64,000 nt of DNA from Microbacterium yannicii (GTDB taxonomy: Bacteria > Actinomycetota > Actinomycetes > Actinomycetales > Microbacteriaceae). The DNA lies in assembly GCF_024055635.1 (NCBI RefSeq), contig NZ_JAMXMB010000025.1:1-64000 (forward strand). Direction: 5' to 3'. The translations under genes and the position numbers were made by a program. Positions 7,757 to 16,650 of the stretch are shown in pieces. Below the pieces are notes generated by a model. It had not been told where the DNA came from, did no database searches, and saw nothing but the letters and a program-made list of their open reading frames with translations. How positions within the stretch are numbered: the stretch's first letter is position 1; the number at the start of each line of letters is the position of its first letter.

Positions 7757-8359
7757 TCAGACCGGATAGACCTCGGGCAGGCCGGTGCGCAGCTCCACGG
7801 GCAGGTGAGCCATGTCGTTGTGCGACAGCAGCGTCCACGGACGCCCCTGCTTCTGCGCGATGACGCTCAGACCGCAGTGGGCCTGGTTCAGCGTCATCCA
7901 CCGCCAGTCCGGCGCCTGCAGCACTTCGCGCACGAACCAGGCGATGACGAAGTTGTGGGTGATCAGCAGCTCGTGCACCTCCCCGCGCTTGCGGGCCAGG
8001 AACTCGCTGGTGGCGTCGGACATCTGCGCGCGGCCTGCCTCGACCTCGGCCTCGGTGACCGAGCCGAAGAACGGCTCGAACGCCGCGGGCGTCTCGTCGG
8101 TCATGCCGGTCGGCACGCAGTCGAACAGGAGTGCCGACGGCTCGGGCGACAGCGACGGCATCCTCTCCGCGACCGCGCGCGCCGTCTGACTCGCCCGTTC
8201 GAGCGGTGAGTGCCACACCGCGTCGAACGGCACTCCTGAGAGGCGATCAGCGAGCAGGGCCGCCTGTCGGCGCCCGCGCGGCGAAAGGGGCCCGTCGACC
8301 AGTCCGTGCTGGGCGTCCTGATGTTCACCGTGCCGCACGAGATAGATGTAGTGCGTCAC
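7757..8359 (-). CDS. Histidine phosphatase family protein
   Basis: A 200-residue phosphatase of the phosphoglycerate mutase superfamily. The phosphohistidine motif is LVRHGEHQD at about residues 7-15, the Arg of the phosphate pocket appears in SPLERASQTA, and the second catalytic His is in LLITHNFVIAW (near 155-165). Nothing in the sequence points to glycolytic mutase rather than a general phosphatase. The GTG at 8359 is chosen because the RHG motif begins seven residues later and a GGAG stretch lies about a dozen bases upstream. Much longer readings of the same frame are high-GC artefacts. Confidence 0.88.
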   Translation of the reverse strand: MTHYIYLVRHGEHQDAQHGLVDGPLSPRGRRQAALLADRLSGVPFDAVWHSPLERASQTARAVAERMPSLSPEPSALLFDCVPTGMTDETPAAFEPFFGSVTEAEVEAGRAQMSDATSEFLARKRGEVHELLITHNFVIAWFVREVLQAPDWRWMTLNQAHCGLSVIAQKQGRPWTLLSHNDMAHLPVELRTGLPEVYPV

Positions 8360-8487
8360 GCAGCTCACTCCGTCGGGGGTCACATGCCTGGGGGAAAGGC
8401 ACCTCATCCACACTACGACACGTCGGCGCCGTGGCCCATGAGCCTGTGGACGGGCGCGTCGGATGCGGCCGGCACCGCCGCCTGGGG

Positions 8488-9546
8488 CTACTCCGAGGCG
8501 CGCGCGATGTCGGACAGCTGAGCGCGGCTGAGGCGGACGCCGACCCCCTGCACGAGCTCTTCGACGTGCTGCGGCGCGTAGGCGTTGACGATGGGCGCGA
8601 CGACGAGCTTCTGCGCGAGCAGCCACGCCATCGCCACGGCCGCGTCGGGAACACCGAGCTCGGCGCCGACCGTGTCAAGCGCCCGCAGCGTACGACTGCC
8701 GCGACGATTCAGGTTCGCCGCCAGCTGCGCGCCGCGCACTGACAGGGCACCGCGGAGCTTGGACCGCTGCCGGCCGGCGAGGAAGCCGTGCTCCAGGGCG
8801 TGCGACGGCGTCACGACCATGCCCTGGGCTCCCGCCACGAGGCGCAGGTCGGCGTCGAACTCGTGCCGCCGCAGCACGTTGAAGGGCACGTCGAGCACGG
8901 TGATGCGCGGGTAGCCCGCGGAGGCGAGGATGCGCGCCTCGACCAGCTGTGCGGCGGTGTAGCCGATCACGCCGAGCGCTCGCACCTTGCCGGCCTCGAC
9001 CAGCCACTCCGCCGTGGCCAGGGTGTCTTCGAGCGACGAGCCGGGATCGGTCGTCGCATCGAGGTAGAGCACGTCGATCCGGTCGGTGCGCAGACGCGTC
9101 AGCGACGCCTCGACGGCGCGGACCAGGTTCACGGGGCCGAGTCCCGGGTTGTCGGCGTGACCGCCGACGCGCACCGCGAGGACGATGTCGTCACGCAGGC
9201 CGCGGGACTGGAGCCACTGGCCGATGATGTGCTCACTGCGGCCGCTCGAATAGCTGTCGGCGGTGTGCACCGCGTTGCCGCCGAGTTCGGTGTAGGCGTC
9301 GAGGATCGCGTGGCTCGACTCCAGGTCGACGTTCCATCCGAACTCCGCGCCGCCGAGGATCAATGGGAACACGTCGGCGCCGCTCTCGCCGAGCGCGACG
9401 CGGATGCCGTTGCCCACGGCGGGACCCTGAACGGGGATCGGTGCCGACGGATGCGGGCCGCGTACTGCGGTCTGAGACGCGGCAGCGGCTGCGGCAGCAT
9501 CCGGGCTCGCCGGTGGGAGCGTCGAGTCAACGCCGAAGTAAGCCAT
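8488..9546 (-). CDS. Aldo/keto reductase
   Basis: A 352-residue NADPH-dependent oxidoreductase of the AKR superfamily. After a ~55-residue Ala/Pro-rich lead comes the barrel with GGAEFGWN, the catalytic Asp-Tyr in HTADSYSSGRSEHIIG (the family's D-x-x-x-x-Y pair), and RTDRIDVLYLDATTD. The C-terminal block AMAWLLAQKLVVAPIVNA is the usual cofactor phosphate region. The substrate cannot be told. The ATG at 9546 is preferred over one 14 codons upstream because of a G-rich GGGGGGTGGGAC stretch just before it. The long upstream region carries a TAGCCT promoter-like box (9618-9623) and an inverted repeat. Confidence 0.85.
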   Translation of the reverse strand: MAYFGVDSTLPPASPDAAAAAAASQTAVRGPHPSAPIPVQGPAVGNGIRVALGESGADVFPLILGGAEFGWNVDLESSHAILDAYTELGGNAVHTADSYSSGRSEHIIGQWLQSRGLRDDIVLAVRVGGHADNPGLGPVNLVRAVEASLTRLRTDRIDVLYLDATTDPGSSLEDTLATAEWLVEAGKVRALGVIGYTAAQLVEARILASAGYPRITVLDVPFNVLRRHEFDADLRLVAGAQGMVVTPSHALEHGFLAGRQRSKLRGALSVRGAQLAANLNRRGSRTLRALDTVGAELGVPDAAVAMAWLLAQKLVVAPIVNAYAPQHVEELVQGVGVRLSRAQLSDIARASE

Positions 9547-9678
9547 GTCCCACCCCCCACGACTGCCCCGCGGAGCTTTCGTGATCACTGTCCGCGCGCC
9601 CCCCGGCGCGTACTCACAGGCTAGGACAGTCCGGACAGCGCGCCGGTCACTGAGGCGAACTGTCGATAAACATTACAT

Positions 9679-9700
9679 AACGGTTTCATCACGAACCGTT
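9679..9700. promoter_or_regulatory. Inverted repeat AACGGTT-N8-AACCGTT, candidate regulator site
   Basis: Perfect 7-bp arms with an 8-bp spacer in an unusually AT-rich patch, about 55-80 bp upstream of the TAGCCT box proposed for the aldo/keto reductase. The spacing suits an activator or TetR/LysR-type protein. The regulator is unknown. Confidence 0.4.
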
Positions 9701-9715
9701 GATCCTTGGGGTTCT

Positions 9716-9733
9716 GTCCCCCTTTCGGGGGAC
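9716..9733. terminator. Short GTCCCCC/GGGGGAC hairpin
   Basis: A 7-bp perfect stem with a four-base loop (TTTC) and no T-tract. It may be a weak terminator or a secondary structure behind the main pnp terminator. Confidence 0.35.
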
Positions 9734-9761
9734 GCGCCGAGCATTCTGCCGACCGGACGAC

Positions 9762-9794
9762 GGATGCCCGCCCCTCGGTGAGGGACGGGCATCC
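9762..9794 (-). terminator. pnp terminator built from GGATGCC/GGCATCC
   Basis: GGATGCCCG pairs with CGGGCATCC, with an inner CCTC/GAGG stem. It lies 68 bp past the pnp stop on the minus strand, without a U-tract. Confidence 0.65.
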
Positions 9795-9861
9795 GTGAAC
9801 CTGCGGCCCGCTTCATCGCCGAACGGATTCAGCGGTCGGACGGGCCGTCCGGCGGGACCGT

Positions 9862-12153
9862 TCAGCCTTCGGCAGGAGCCTCCGGGCCCTCGCTGGCGGC
9901 GGAGCGACCCTCCTGATCGGCGGGCTCCTCGAGCACCGGCTCGAGCGAGAGCTTGCCGCGGTCGTCGATCTTCGTGATCTTAACGAGGATCTTCTGACCG
10001 ACGTTGAGCACGTCCTCGACGTTCTCCACGCGCTTGCCACCGGCGAGCTTGCGGACCTCGCTGACGTGCAGCAGTCCGTCCTTGCCCGGCAGGAGCGAGA
10101 TGAACGCGCCGAACGTCGCGATCTTCACGACGGTTCCGAGGAACTGCTCGCCGACCTCCGGGTTGGTGGGGTTGGCGATCGCGTTGACCTGGGCACGGGC
10201 GGCCTCGGCCGACGGGCCGTCGGTCGCGCCGATGTAGACGGTGCCGTCCTCCTCGATGGAGATCTGCGCACCGGTCTCGTCCTGGATCGCGTTGATCGTC
10301 TTGCCCTTCGGGCCGATCAGCTCGCCGATCTTGTCGACCGGGATCTGCACGCTGATGACGCGCGGTGCGGTGGGCGCCATCTCGTCCGGAGCGTCGATCG
10401 CGGCGTTGAGCACGCCGAGGATCGTCAGGCGGGCGTCGCGGGCCTGCTGCAGCGCGGCGGTCAGCACCGACGACGGGATGCCGTCGAGCTTCGTGTCGAG
10501 CTGGATCGCCGTGACGAACTCGCTCGTGCCGGCGACCTTGAAGTCCATGTCGCCGAGGGCGTCCTCGGCGCCGAGGATGTCGGTCAGCGCGGCGTAGCGC
10601 GTCTGCCCGTCGACCTCGTCCGACACGAGACCCATCGCGATTCCGGCGACGGGGGCACGCAGCGGCACACCCGCGTTCAGGAGCGAGAGCGTGGACGCGC
10701 AGACCGAGCCCATCGACGTCGAGCCGTTGGAGCCGAGAGCCTCGGACACCTGGCGGATCGCGTACGGGAACTCCTCGCGGCTGGGCAGCACCGGCACGAG
10801 CGCGCGCTCGGCGAGGAAGCCGTGCCCGATCTCGCGACGCTTCGGCGACCCGACACGGCCGGTCTCACCGGTCGAGTAGGGCGGGAAGTTGTAGTGGTGC
10901 ATGTAGCGCTTGTGCGTGACGGGCGACAGCGAGTCGATCTGCTGCTCCATCTTGAGCATGTTCAGCGTCGTGACGCCCAGGATCTGGGTCTCACCGCGCT
11001 GGAAGATCGCAGAGCCGTGGACGCGCGGGATGACCTGCACCTCGGCGTCGAGCGGACGGATGTCGGCCAGGCCGCGGCCGTCCATGCGGACGCCCTCTGC
11101 GAGGATGCGACCGCGCACGATCTTCTTGGTGACCGACTTGTAGGCCGCCGAGAACTCGAGCGTCGCGACAGCCGGCAGCTCGCCGGACTCGACCGCGGCG
11201 AGGAGCTCTGCCTTGACGGCATCCTTCAGCTCGTCATCGGCGTTCTGGCGATCCTGCTTGTCGGCGATCTGGTAGATCGGGACGAGCTTGTCGTACGCGC
11301 GGTGGGCGACGAAGTCGTAGGTCTGCTGGCTGTAGGGCAGGAAGACCGGGAACTGCTTGATCTCCTTGGCCGCCGTGTTCGCGACGACGTTCTGCGCGGC
11401 GACCAGCTGCTTGATGAAGGGCTTCGAGGCCTCGAGGCCCTCGGCCACGACCTGCTCGCTGGGCTTGACCGCGCCCGCCTTGATGAGGTTCCACGAACCC
11501 TCGGTGGCCTCGGCCTCGACCATCATGATCGCGACATCTTCGTTGCCGTCGGCGTCGGTGATGACGCGACCGGCGACGATGAGGTCGAAGACGGCCTCCT
11601 CGAGCTGCGACACGGTCGGGAACGCGATCCACTGGTCGCCGTGCTCGCCGTGGCCGGGGATGAGCGCGAGGCGCACACCGGCGATGGGGCCGGAGAACGG
11701 CAGACCCGAGATCTGCGTCGACAGCGAGGCCGCGTTGATCGCGAGCGCGTCGTAGAACTCGCCCGGCGCGATCGAGAGCACGGTCACGACGATCTGCACC
11801 TCGTTGCGGAGGCCGTCGACGAACGACGGGCGCAGCGGGCGGTCGATGAGACGGCACACCAGGATGGCCTCGGTCGAGGGGCGACCCTCGCGGCGGAAGA
11901 ACGAGCCGGGGATCTTGCCCGCGGCGTACGAGCGCTCTTCGACGTCGACGGTCAGCGGGAAGAAGTCGAAGCCCTCGCGGGGCTGCTTGCTCGCGCTGGT
12001 GGCCGAGAGGAGCATCGTCTCCTCGTCGAGGTACGCGGCGACCGCGCCCTGCGCCTGCTGCGCGAGTCGTCCGGTCTCGAACCGGACGGTGCGGGTGCCG
12101 AAGCGGCCGTTGTCGAGAACGGCTTCAGCGGCGGTGATTTCAGGACCTTCCAA
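9862..12153 (-). CDS. pnp: Polyribonucleotide nucleotidyltransferase (PNPase)
   Basis: A 3'-5' phosphorolytic exoribonuclease of mRNA turnover. The 763-residue protein has the full family order: RNase PH domain 1 (about 12-240), the alpha-helical linker, RNase PH domain 2 (about 340-580), a KH domain with [16 protein letters not shown] (about 625-640), and an S1 domain (about 685-745). The tail is acidic and Pro/Ala-rich. The start is a TTG at 12153, chosen because a perfect AAAGAAGGAG ribosome site lies seven bases upstream and the protein then begins like other PNPases (LEGPEI). A hairpin-rich leader lies upstream. Unusually, rpsO is nearly 29 kb away instead of adjacent. Confidence 0.96.
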   Translation of the reverse strand: MEGPEITAAEAVLDNGRFGTRTVRFETGRLAQQAQGAVAAYLDEETMLLSATSASKQPREGFDFFPLTVDVEERSYAAGKIPGSFFRREGRPSTEAILVCRLIDRPLRPSFVDGLRNEVQIVVTVLSIAPGEFYDALAINAASLSTQISGLPFSGPIAGVRLALIPGHGEHGDQWIAFPTVSQLEEAVFDLIVAGRVITDADGNEDVAIMMVEAEATEGSWNLIKAGAVKPSEQVVAEGLEASKPFIKQLVAAQNVVANTAAKEIKQFPVFLPYSQQTYDFVAHRAYDKLVPIYQIADKQDRQNADDELKDAVKAELLAAVESGELPAVATLEFSAAYKSVTKKIVRGRILAEGVRMDGRGLADIRPLDAEVQVIPRVHGSAIFQRGETQILGVTTLNMLKMEQQIDSLSPVTHKRYMHHYNFPPYSTGETGRVGSPKRREIGHGFLAERALVPVLPSREEFPYAIRQVSEALGSNGSTSMGSVCASTLSLLNAGVPLRAPVAGIAMGLVSDEVDGQTRYAALTDILGAEDALGDMDFKVAGTSEFVTAIQLDTKLDGIPSSVLTAALQQARDARLTILGVLNAAIDAPDEMAPTAPRVISVQIPVDKIGELIGPKGKTINAIQDETGAQISIEEDGTVYIGATDGPSAEAARAQVNAIANPTNPEVGEQFLGTVVKIATFGAFISLLPGKDGLLHVSEVRKLAGGKRVENVEDVLNVGQKILVKITKIDDRGKLSLEPVLEEPADQEGRSAASEGPEAPAEG

Positions 12154-12488
12154 GAGGTCTCTCCTTCTTTGTTTAGGCTCGCACGCGCGTTTCGCGCACG
12201 AGCTTGTGCGAAGGAGCAGGAACAGGCAGATCTCGGCGCGCGGCCTTGCCGCGATTCGCGCCAGCACTGGCCACCAGTAGAAATCCACCCGGCGCCGATG
12301 CGACGAGGAGACCACCACAGGGGACCAGCTAGCTGCCGGCCTGCTCCGTGAGCTCATGTTGAATTGAGCGGATGCCCGAGGGCAGCCTGTCCGATCCTAT
12401 CAGTGGTACCCGTCCCGGCCCCACGGTCGGCCGGAGGCGGGGGAAACACCGAATGACATCATCGTCGGGCGTGCGTAGGGTGGGAGTC
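12154..12488. other. 335-bp intergenic region: pnp leader and DUF5302 promoter
   Basis: No coding sequence is seen. Next to pnp (minus strand) is the strong ribosome site at 12161-12170. Further out, at 12181-12199, a GCGCG/CGCGC hairpin with a three-base loop lies in the leader, where PNPase autoregulation acts in other bacteria. The right end carries the TAGGGT box for the DUF5302 gene. Confidence 0.5.
12476..12481 (+). promoter_or_regulatory. -10 box (TAGGGT) of DUF5302 gene
   Basis: TAGGGT followed by seven bases (gggagtc) and the ATG at 12489. The GGGAG could be read as a very close ribosome site, but the spacing matches the other leaderless starts here. Confidence 0.5.
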
Positions 12489-12671
12489 ATGAGCACCGAC
12501 GAGAAGCCGGCGGGCGCGGCATCCGATGAGATGAAGCGCAAGTTCAAGGAAGCACTCGACAAGAAGAACGCGCAGCACCGCGACGGGGAGTCGCACCTGG
12601 ACGGCGAGTCCTCGATCCACGGGACGCACGGCGCCGTGACCAAGCGCGAGTTCCGCCGCAAGAGCGGCTGA
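12489..12671 (+). CDS. DUF5302 small protein
   Basis: A 60-residue, highly charged protein without membrane segments or cysteines. The middle (KRKFKEALDKKN, about 17-28) and the end (HGTHGAVTKREFRRKSG) match the DUF5302 family as I remember it: small cytosolic actinobacterial proteins of unknown role ending in FRRKSG. It begins a three-gene run on the plus strand, with a 16-bp gap to the next small gene. The start is supported by a TAGGGT box seven bases upstream. Confidence 0.75.
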   Translation: MSTDEKPAGAASDEMKRKFKEALDKKNAQHRDGESHLDGESSIHGTHGAVTKREFRRKSG

Positions 12672-12687
12672 CGATCGGAGGCGGGCG

Positions 12688-12873
12688 ATGAGCGACTTCC
12701 GTGAGCGGATCCCCGACGACGACCGGGACGTCCCGCTCGACGACGACGCGGAGTTCGAGCTGCCGCCCGCGACGCTCGACCCGATGGAGTCGGTCGAGAA
12801 GCAGGTCGACGAGCTCGACCTCGAGGAGCGCGAAGCGGCGGTCGAGTCCGGCGCGATCGACCCCGACGCGTGA
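12688..12873 (+). CDS. Small acidic hypothetical protein
   Basis: A 61-residue protein that I do not recognise. It is strongly acidic (about 24 Asp/Glu) with a cluster of aspartates near residues 10-21 and a likely amphipathic helix VEKQVDELDLEEREAAVE (about 36-53). There are no cysteines and no membrane segment. A GGAGGCGGGCG ribosome site precedes the ATG. It is followed, with a 4-bp overlap, by the YrhK-like gene, so it is very likely a real gene co-translated with its neighbours. No function can be proposed. Confidence 0.7.
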   Translation: MSDFRERIPDDDRDVPLDDDAEFELPPATLDPMESVEKQVDELDLEEREAAVESGAIDPDA

Positions 12874-13613
12874 GCGACGGCGCGCCGCAGAGGCGTGACG
12901 ACAGCCCTCCGGCAGGCGATGCCCGGGCAGAAGACGCGACGCCCGAGGCGGCGCCTGTCCGCGTGAGGCGGCTGCGGCGTGAGGCGTGGGGCTTCGCGAT
13001 CGGCTCGCTCTGCTTCTTCGCCGGCGCACTGCCCGCGTACGCGCAGTGGGCCGGGGCCGTGTGGACGGGCGTCACCTTCTTCGTCGGCTCGGTGTTCTTC
13101 ACCGTCGCGGCACTGATCCAGCTGCTCCTCAGCGGACGACGCCCGCCGAGGGAGCACACGAGCCGGCCCGACCGCGCCGACTGGTGGTCCGCCGCGATCC
13201 AGTTCGCCGGGACGCTGCTCTTCAACGCCTCGACGCTGGTCGCGCTGCTCGCCGCCATGGCCCGCCCCGACGCCGTGGGGGTCGGATGGCGCCCCGATGC
13301 GTGGGGGTCGCTGGCGTTCCTGGTGTCGAGCTTTCTGGCGGTCGAGGCGACCCGCGGGCGCGAACGGCTGTGGGACCGCGACGCCCGCACCTGGCACGGC
13401 ACGGGGCTCGGCATGCTGGGGTCGATCGCATTCGCCGTCTCCGCGGTCGCGGCCTACGTCGTGCCGTCCACGGGCGAGCTCGTCAGCGTGCAGTGGACGA
13501 ACCTCGGCACCGCGATCGGCGCGCTCTGCTTCTTCGGCGCGGCCGTGCTGTCGCGCCGCACGATCCACCACGGGGTGATCCGCCGGCACCTCCACCGACG
13601 CCAGCCGGCCTAG
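12870..13613 (+). CDS. YrhK-like integral membrane protein
   Basis: A 247-residue membrane protein. After about 40 polar residues, six hydrophobic segments follow (roughly 45-65, 68-85, 105-128, 140-155, 175-195 and 208-226). Two similar halves each start with a G-x-x-x-G-S-x-x-F pattern (FAIGSLCFFAGALP and, late, AIGALCFFGAAVL). This repeats the motif of the YrhK domain, whose function is unknown. The GTG at 12870 overlaps the stop of the acidic protein by 4 bp. A Lys-poor, Arg/His-rich tail (IRRHLHRRQ) should remain in the cytoplasm. Family assignment is by memory and moderate. Confidence 0.7.
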   Translation: MSDGAPQRRDDSPPAGDARAEDATPEAAPVRVRRLRREAWGFAIGSLCFFAGALPAYAQWAGAVWTGVTFFVGSVFFTVAALIQLLLSGRRPPREHTSRPDRADWWSAAIQFAGTLLFNASTLVALLAAMARPDAVGVGWRPDAWGSLAFLVSSFLAVEATRGRERLWDRDARTWHGTGLGMLGSIAFAVSAVAAYVVPSTGELVSVQWTNLGTAIGALCFFGAAVLSRRTIHHGVIRRHLHRRQPA

Positions 13614-13726
13614 CGTTCCCGCCGCTGCACGTGCCGGCGCTGGGTGTGCGGCAGGCGTTCCCGCGGCGCGCACGGACGGATTCGGGGTCGCGTCGGCGAG
13701 ACGGCGCCTGCGCCGGAAAAGAGGAA

Positions 13727-13754
13727 GCCCCGACCGTTACCACACAGCCGGGGC
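13727..13754 (-). terminator. Intrinsic terminator after the glycosyltransferase-SGNH gene
   Basis: On the minus strand GCCCCGGCTG pairs (two G-T wobbles) with CGGTCGGGGC around a TGTGGTAA loop, followed by TTCCTCTTTT. It is one of the few hairpins here with a T-rich tail, 147 bp past the stop at 13901. Confidence 0.65.
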
Positions 13755-13900
13755 GAGACGAATGAGAGTTCGCCTATCGGGGACCACTCTACCGCATGCC
13801 TGAGGGGTCGGCGCTCAGCGCGAAAGCCGAGGTCGCCCCCCGCCCACGATCCGATCAGCACGGCCGCCCGGCCTCTCGCATCGACGCGGGACGGACGCCC

Positions 13901-15874
13901 TCACGACGCGCGTGTCGGTGCGCGCACGTCGCCGCGGCCGCCGATGACGATGTAGTCGGAGTGCTTGGGCGCGATGCCGTCTCCCGCCGTGCGCCCGCGG
14001 AGGCGGCGCCAGACCCACGGGAGCAGGTCCCTGCTGAGCCAGGTTCCGTGCACCACGGGGTCGTCATCGGCGTGAAGAGCCGCATCGAGCCCGCCGAGCG
14101 CCTCGGCGTCGGGGACGCCGAGCACCTCGGCGGCGCGATACGCGAGGAACCGGTGGCCGCGCGAGCGCAGGTGGACCCGGTCGTACGCCCAGAGGTCGAG
14201 GTTCCCGATTGCGGGGATCGCGTCGAGGTCGAGCAGCATCGCACCGGTATCGGCGGCGATCCGGCGCAACTCGGAGGCGAACGCGGCGAACCTCCGCTCG
14301 AACACCACGGCGGCACGCCGACGCGGAAGGAACGGTGTCACCAGCAGCACGTCGATGCCGGCGTCGCGCAGTGCACGAACTGATTCCTCGAGCTCGGCCG
14401 CCAGCCGCGCGATGTCGACACGTCGGCCGACGAGGTCGTTGGCGCCCATGAGGATCGACACGAGGTCTGGGCGCAGCGCCAGGGCCTGCGGAAGCTGTTC
14501 GGCCGTCAGATGGCGCACGCGACGACTGCGCACGGCAAGGTTCGCGTAGCGGAAGGGTCCCGCTTCGGATGACTCGTGCGCGAGCAGCTGCGCCAGCCGA
14601 TCCGCCCATCCGCGGTGCTGTCCAGCAGGCATCCGCGACGTGTCGCAGAGGCCCTCGGTGAGCGAGTCGCCGAGGGCGACGTACCGCGACCACCGCGGTC
14701 GCACCGCCGCCCCGGCGGACGGCGTGAACGGGCGGATGCCGGCACGCCGGCGCAGTGCGTCGTCGATGGGGCGCAGCATCCGCGCGTCCTCGTAGTGCTC
14801 GACGAGCTGGCCGCACAGGGCGTCCCACGTGCGGTGGCGCACTGATTCGTGAGCGGATGCCGCGAACGCGCGCCGCTTGCCCGCGTCGCCGACCAGGTCG
14901 GCCACGCGGGCCCGCAGGTCGCGCAGATCGCCCGGGCGGTAGAGCCAGCCGTCGACGCTCGAGCGCACCAGGTCGACCGGTCCCCCGATCCCGGTCGCCA
15001 CCACGGGAACGCCGCTGGCGAGCGCCTCCTGGATCGTCTGGCCGAACGTCTCGCTCTCGCCGGGATGCACGAACACGTCGAAGCTCGCCAGCGCCTCGGC
15101 GAGCGCGTCGCCGGTGAGGTGTCCGGTGAACACGGCATCGGGCAGCGCGCGCTCGAGCGCCTGCCGGGCCGGCCCGTCGCCGACGATCACGAGGCGCGTG
15201 CCGTCGAGGCGCGCGAGCGCCGCGAGATCCTCGACCTGCTTCTCGGGGGCGAGGCGACCGACGTAGCCGACGATCGTCTTCCCCGGCGCGACACGCGCGC
15301 GCCACGCGCCGCTGCGCCGCTCCGGCCCGAAGCAGGCGGTGTCGACGCCGCGCCCCCACCGGCGCAGGCGGTCGACGCCGAGCGCCTCGAGTTGCTGCAG
15401 CGAGGCCGTCGACGGAGCGAGGGTGAGGGTGGCGCGTCGGTGCAGGCGGGCGACGTGGCGGCCCACCAGCGCCGCGGCATGCGGCATCCCGTACTTCTCG
15501 GCGTACGCGACCACGTCCGTCTGATACACCGCAACCGCAGGCACGTGGAGCGCATCGGCAGCCGCGAGTCCCTGCCAGCCGAGCACGAACGGCGATGCCA
15601 GGTGCACGACGTCGGGCCGGAAGTCGCGGAGGATCGCGGTGAGCCGTGCGGCGCGCGCGAACACGACGCGTACCTCGGGATACGAGGGCAGCGGCGCCGA
15701 GCGCAGCAGCTCGGTCCGGGCGCCGTGGAGGTCGGTCGTGATCTCTCCGGCGCGCGGCGCGATGACGAGCGTCTCGTGCCCCTCAGCGGCGAGATGGCGC
15801 AGGACGTGGAGCACCGACCCTGTCACCCCGTTCATGTGAGGCAGGAACGATTCGGCGAGCAGTGCGACTCTCAC
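13901..15874 (-). CDS. Fusion: GT4 mannosyltransferase-like plus SGNH/GDSL hydrolase
   Basis: One uninterrupted 657-residue frame with two enzymes. Residues 1 to about 375 are a GT4 (GT-B fold) glycosyltransferase resembling actinobacterial MgtA/PimB mannosyltransferases: AESFLPHMNGVTGSV near the start, GYVGRLAPEKQVEDL, and the sugar-nucleotide motif HPGESETFGQTIQEALASG. Residues about 395-600 are an SGNH hydrolase with Ser404 in ALGDSLTEG, GANDLVG (about 477-483) and the Asp565/His568 pair in DRVHL. All key residues of both halves are kept, so both may be active, perhaps adding a sugar to and trimming acyl groups from an envelope glycolipid (inference). The GTG at 15874 follows a CACCCT box by six bases. 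No signal peptide is visible, so the hydrolase would be cytoplasmic. Confidence 0.85.
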   Translation of the reverse strand: MRVALLAESFLPHMNGVTGSVLHVLRHLAAEGHETLVIAPRAGEITTDLHGARTELLRSAPLPSYPEVRVVFARAARLTAILRDFRPDVVHLASPFVLGWQGLAAADALHVPAVAVYQTDVVAYAEKYGMPHAAALVGRHVARLHRRATLTLAPSTASLQQLEALGVDRLRRWGRGVDTACFGPERRSGAWRARVAPGKTIVGYVGRLAPEKQVEDLAALARLDGTRLVIVGDGPARQALERALPDAVFTGHLTGDALAEALASFDVFVHPGESETFGQTIQEALASGVPVVATGIGGPVDLVRSSVDGWLYRPGDLRDLRARVADLVGDAGKRRAFAASAHESVRHRTWDALCGQLVEHYEDARMLRPIDDALRRRAGIRPFTPSAGAAVRPRWSRYVALGDSLTEGLCDTSRMPAGQHRGWADRLAQLLAHESSEAGPFRYANLAVRSRRVRHLTAEQLPQALALRPDLVSILMGANDLVGRRVDIARLAAELEESVRALRDAGIDVLLVTPFLPRRRAAVVFERRFAAFASELRRIAADTGAMLLDLDAIPAIGNLDLWAYDRVHLRSRGHRFLAYRAAEVLGVPDAEALGGLDAALHADDDPVVHGTWLSRDLLPWVWRRLRGRTAGDGIAPKHSDYIVIGGRGDVRAPTRAS

Positions 15875-15880
15875 GCCTCC

Positions 15881-15886
15881 AGGGTG
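15881..15886 (-). promoter_or_regulatory. Near-consensus -10 box (CACCCT) of the fusion gene
   Basis: CACCCT, six bases (ggaggc), GTG. It differs from TANNNT only at the first base. The GGAGG inside the spacer is too close to the start to be an ordinary ribosome site. Confidence 0.4.
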
Positions 15887-16013
15887 ACGGCGCCGACACG
15901 GGAGGATGCCGCGAACCGGCGCTCGCGCGCAAGTGTTCACCCGATGCACCGCGTCAGGTCACCGGACGTGCCCCGTTCCGTCGCCGTTCATAGCGGGCGA
16001 CTAGCAAGGAGAC

Positions 16014-16607
16014 GTGATCGACGAGCTGCTGACCGAGGTGGCGAAGAGCGCGTGGGCGCTGCCGCTGCTCTTCGTGCTGGTGCTCGGCGACGCGTTCCTC
16101 GTCGTGGTCCCCGGCGAGGCGGCGGTGACGGCCTTGGGTGCGCTGGCGGTGTCGCAGGGCGAGCCCGCGGTGGGGGCTGTGATCGTCGTCGCAGGGGTGG
16201 CCGCTCTCACCGGCGATGCGGCGTGCTACCTCGTAGGACGGACAGTGGGACTCGAACGCTGGCGCTGGATGCGGACGCCCCGCGTCCGCGCCGCGTTCGC
16301 CTGGTCGCGCGCGCGGCTGGAGCGTCGCGCCGCGCTCGTGCTCTTCACCGCGCGGTTCATCCCGTTCGCACGGCTGGCCGTGAATCTCACCGCCGGCGCC
16401 GCCGGGGTCAGCGCACCGCGCTTCTTGGGCATCGCCGGGCTTGCTGCGCTCGCCTGGTCGGCGTACCAGGCTCTGATCGGCGCGGCGATCGCAGCGATCC
16501 TCCCGGGCGGGCCGGTCCTCGCGGTGGTCGTCTCGGTTGCGCTGGCGGTCGGGATCGGCTTCACGATCGACGCGATGCTCGCCCGTCGCCTGCGTGGCCG
16601 CCCGTGA
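16014..16607 (+). CDS. DedA family membrane protein
   Basis: A 197-residue membrane protein of the DedA/SNARE-associated family, proposed in other bacteria to act as lipid scramblases or proton-driven transporters. The family features are seen: early LVLGDAFLVVVPGE (about 21-34) and the re-entrant-loop region FTARFIPFARLAVNLTAGAAG (about 108-128), where the FxxRFxPxxR Arg residues are kept. About five hydrophobic segments are present. The start is a GTG with an AAGGAG ribosome site six bases upstream. It diverges from the glycosyltransferase-SGNH gene; the two share a 139-bp promoter region. Confidence 0.85.
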   Translation: MIDELLTEVAKSAWALPLLFVLVLGDAFLVVVPGEAAVTALGALAVSQGEPAVGAVIVVAGVAALTGDAACYLVGRTVGLERWRWMRTPRVRAAFAWSRARLERRAALVLFTARFIPFARLAVNLTAGAAGVSAPRFLGIAGLAALAWSAYQALIGAAIAAILPGGPVLAVVVSVALAVGIGFTIDAMLARRLRGRP

Positions 16608-16650
16608 GGGGGACGGCGTCCCTGTCGCCACGAGCCGCCAGGATGGAGCG

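Larger units (their letters stand above)
9547..9861. other. 315-bp intergenic region between aldo/keto reductase and pnp
   Basis: No coding sequence is seen. It holds, from left to right on the plus strand, the reductase leader with a TAGCCT box on the minus strand (9618-9623), an AT-rich patch around 9664-9700 containing an inverted repeat, a short C/G hairpin (9716-9733), and the pnp terminator hairpin (9762-9794). Confidence 0.7.

Noticed and set aside
10066..12351. A 761-codon open frame on the plus strand, opposite pnp
   Set aside because: It is the antisense of a certain gene. Its translation is rich in Arg, Asp, Glu, Gly and Val without any motif, as expected from the complement of GC-rich codons.
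15875..16013. A tRNA or other structured RNA in the dedA/glycosyltransferase gap and other gaps
   Set aside because: No cloverleaf with a T-loop GTTCRA-type motif could be found in any intergenic stretch I read.
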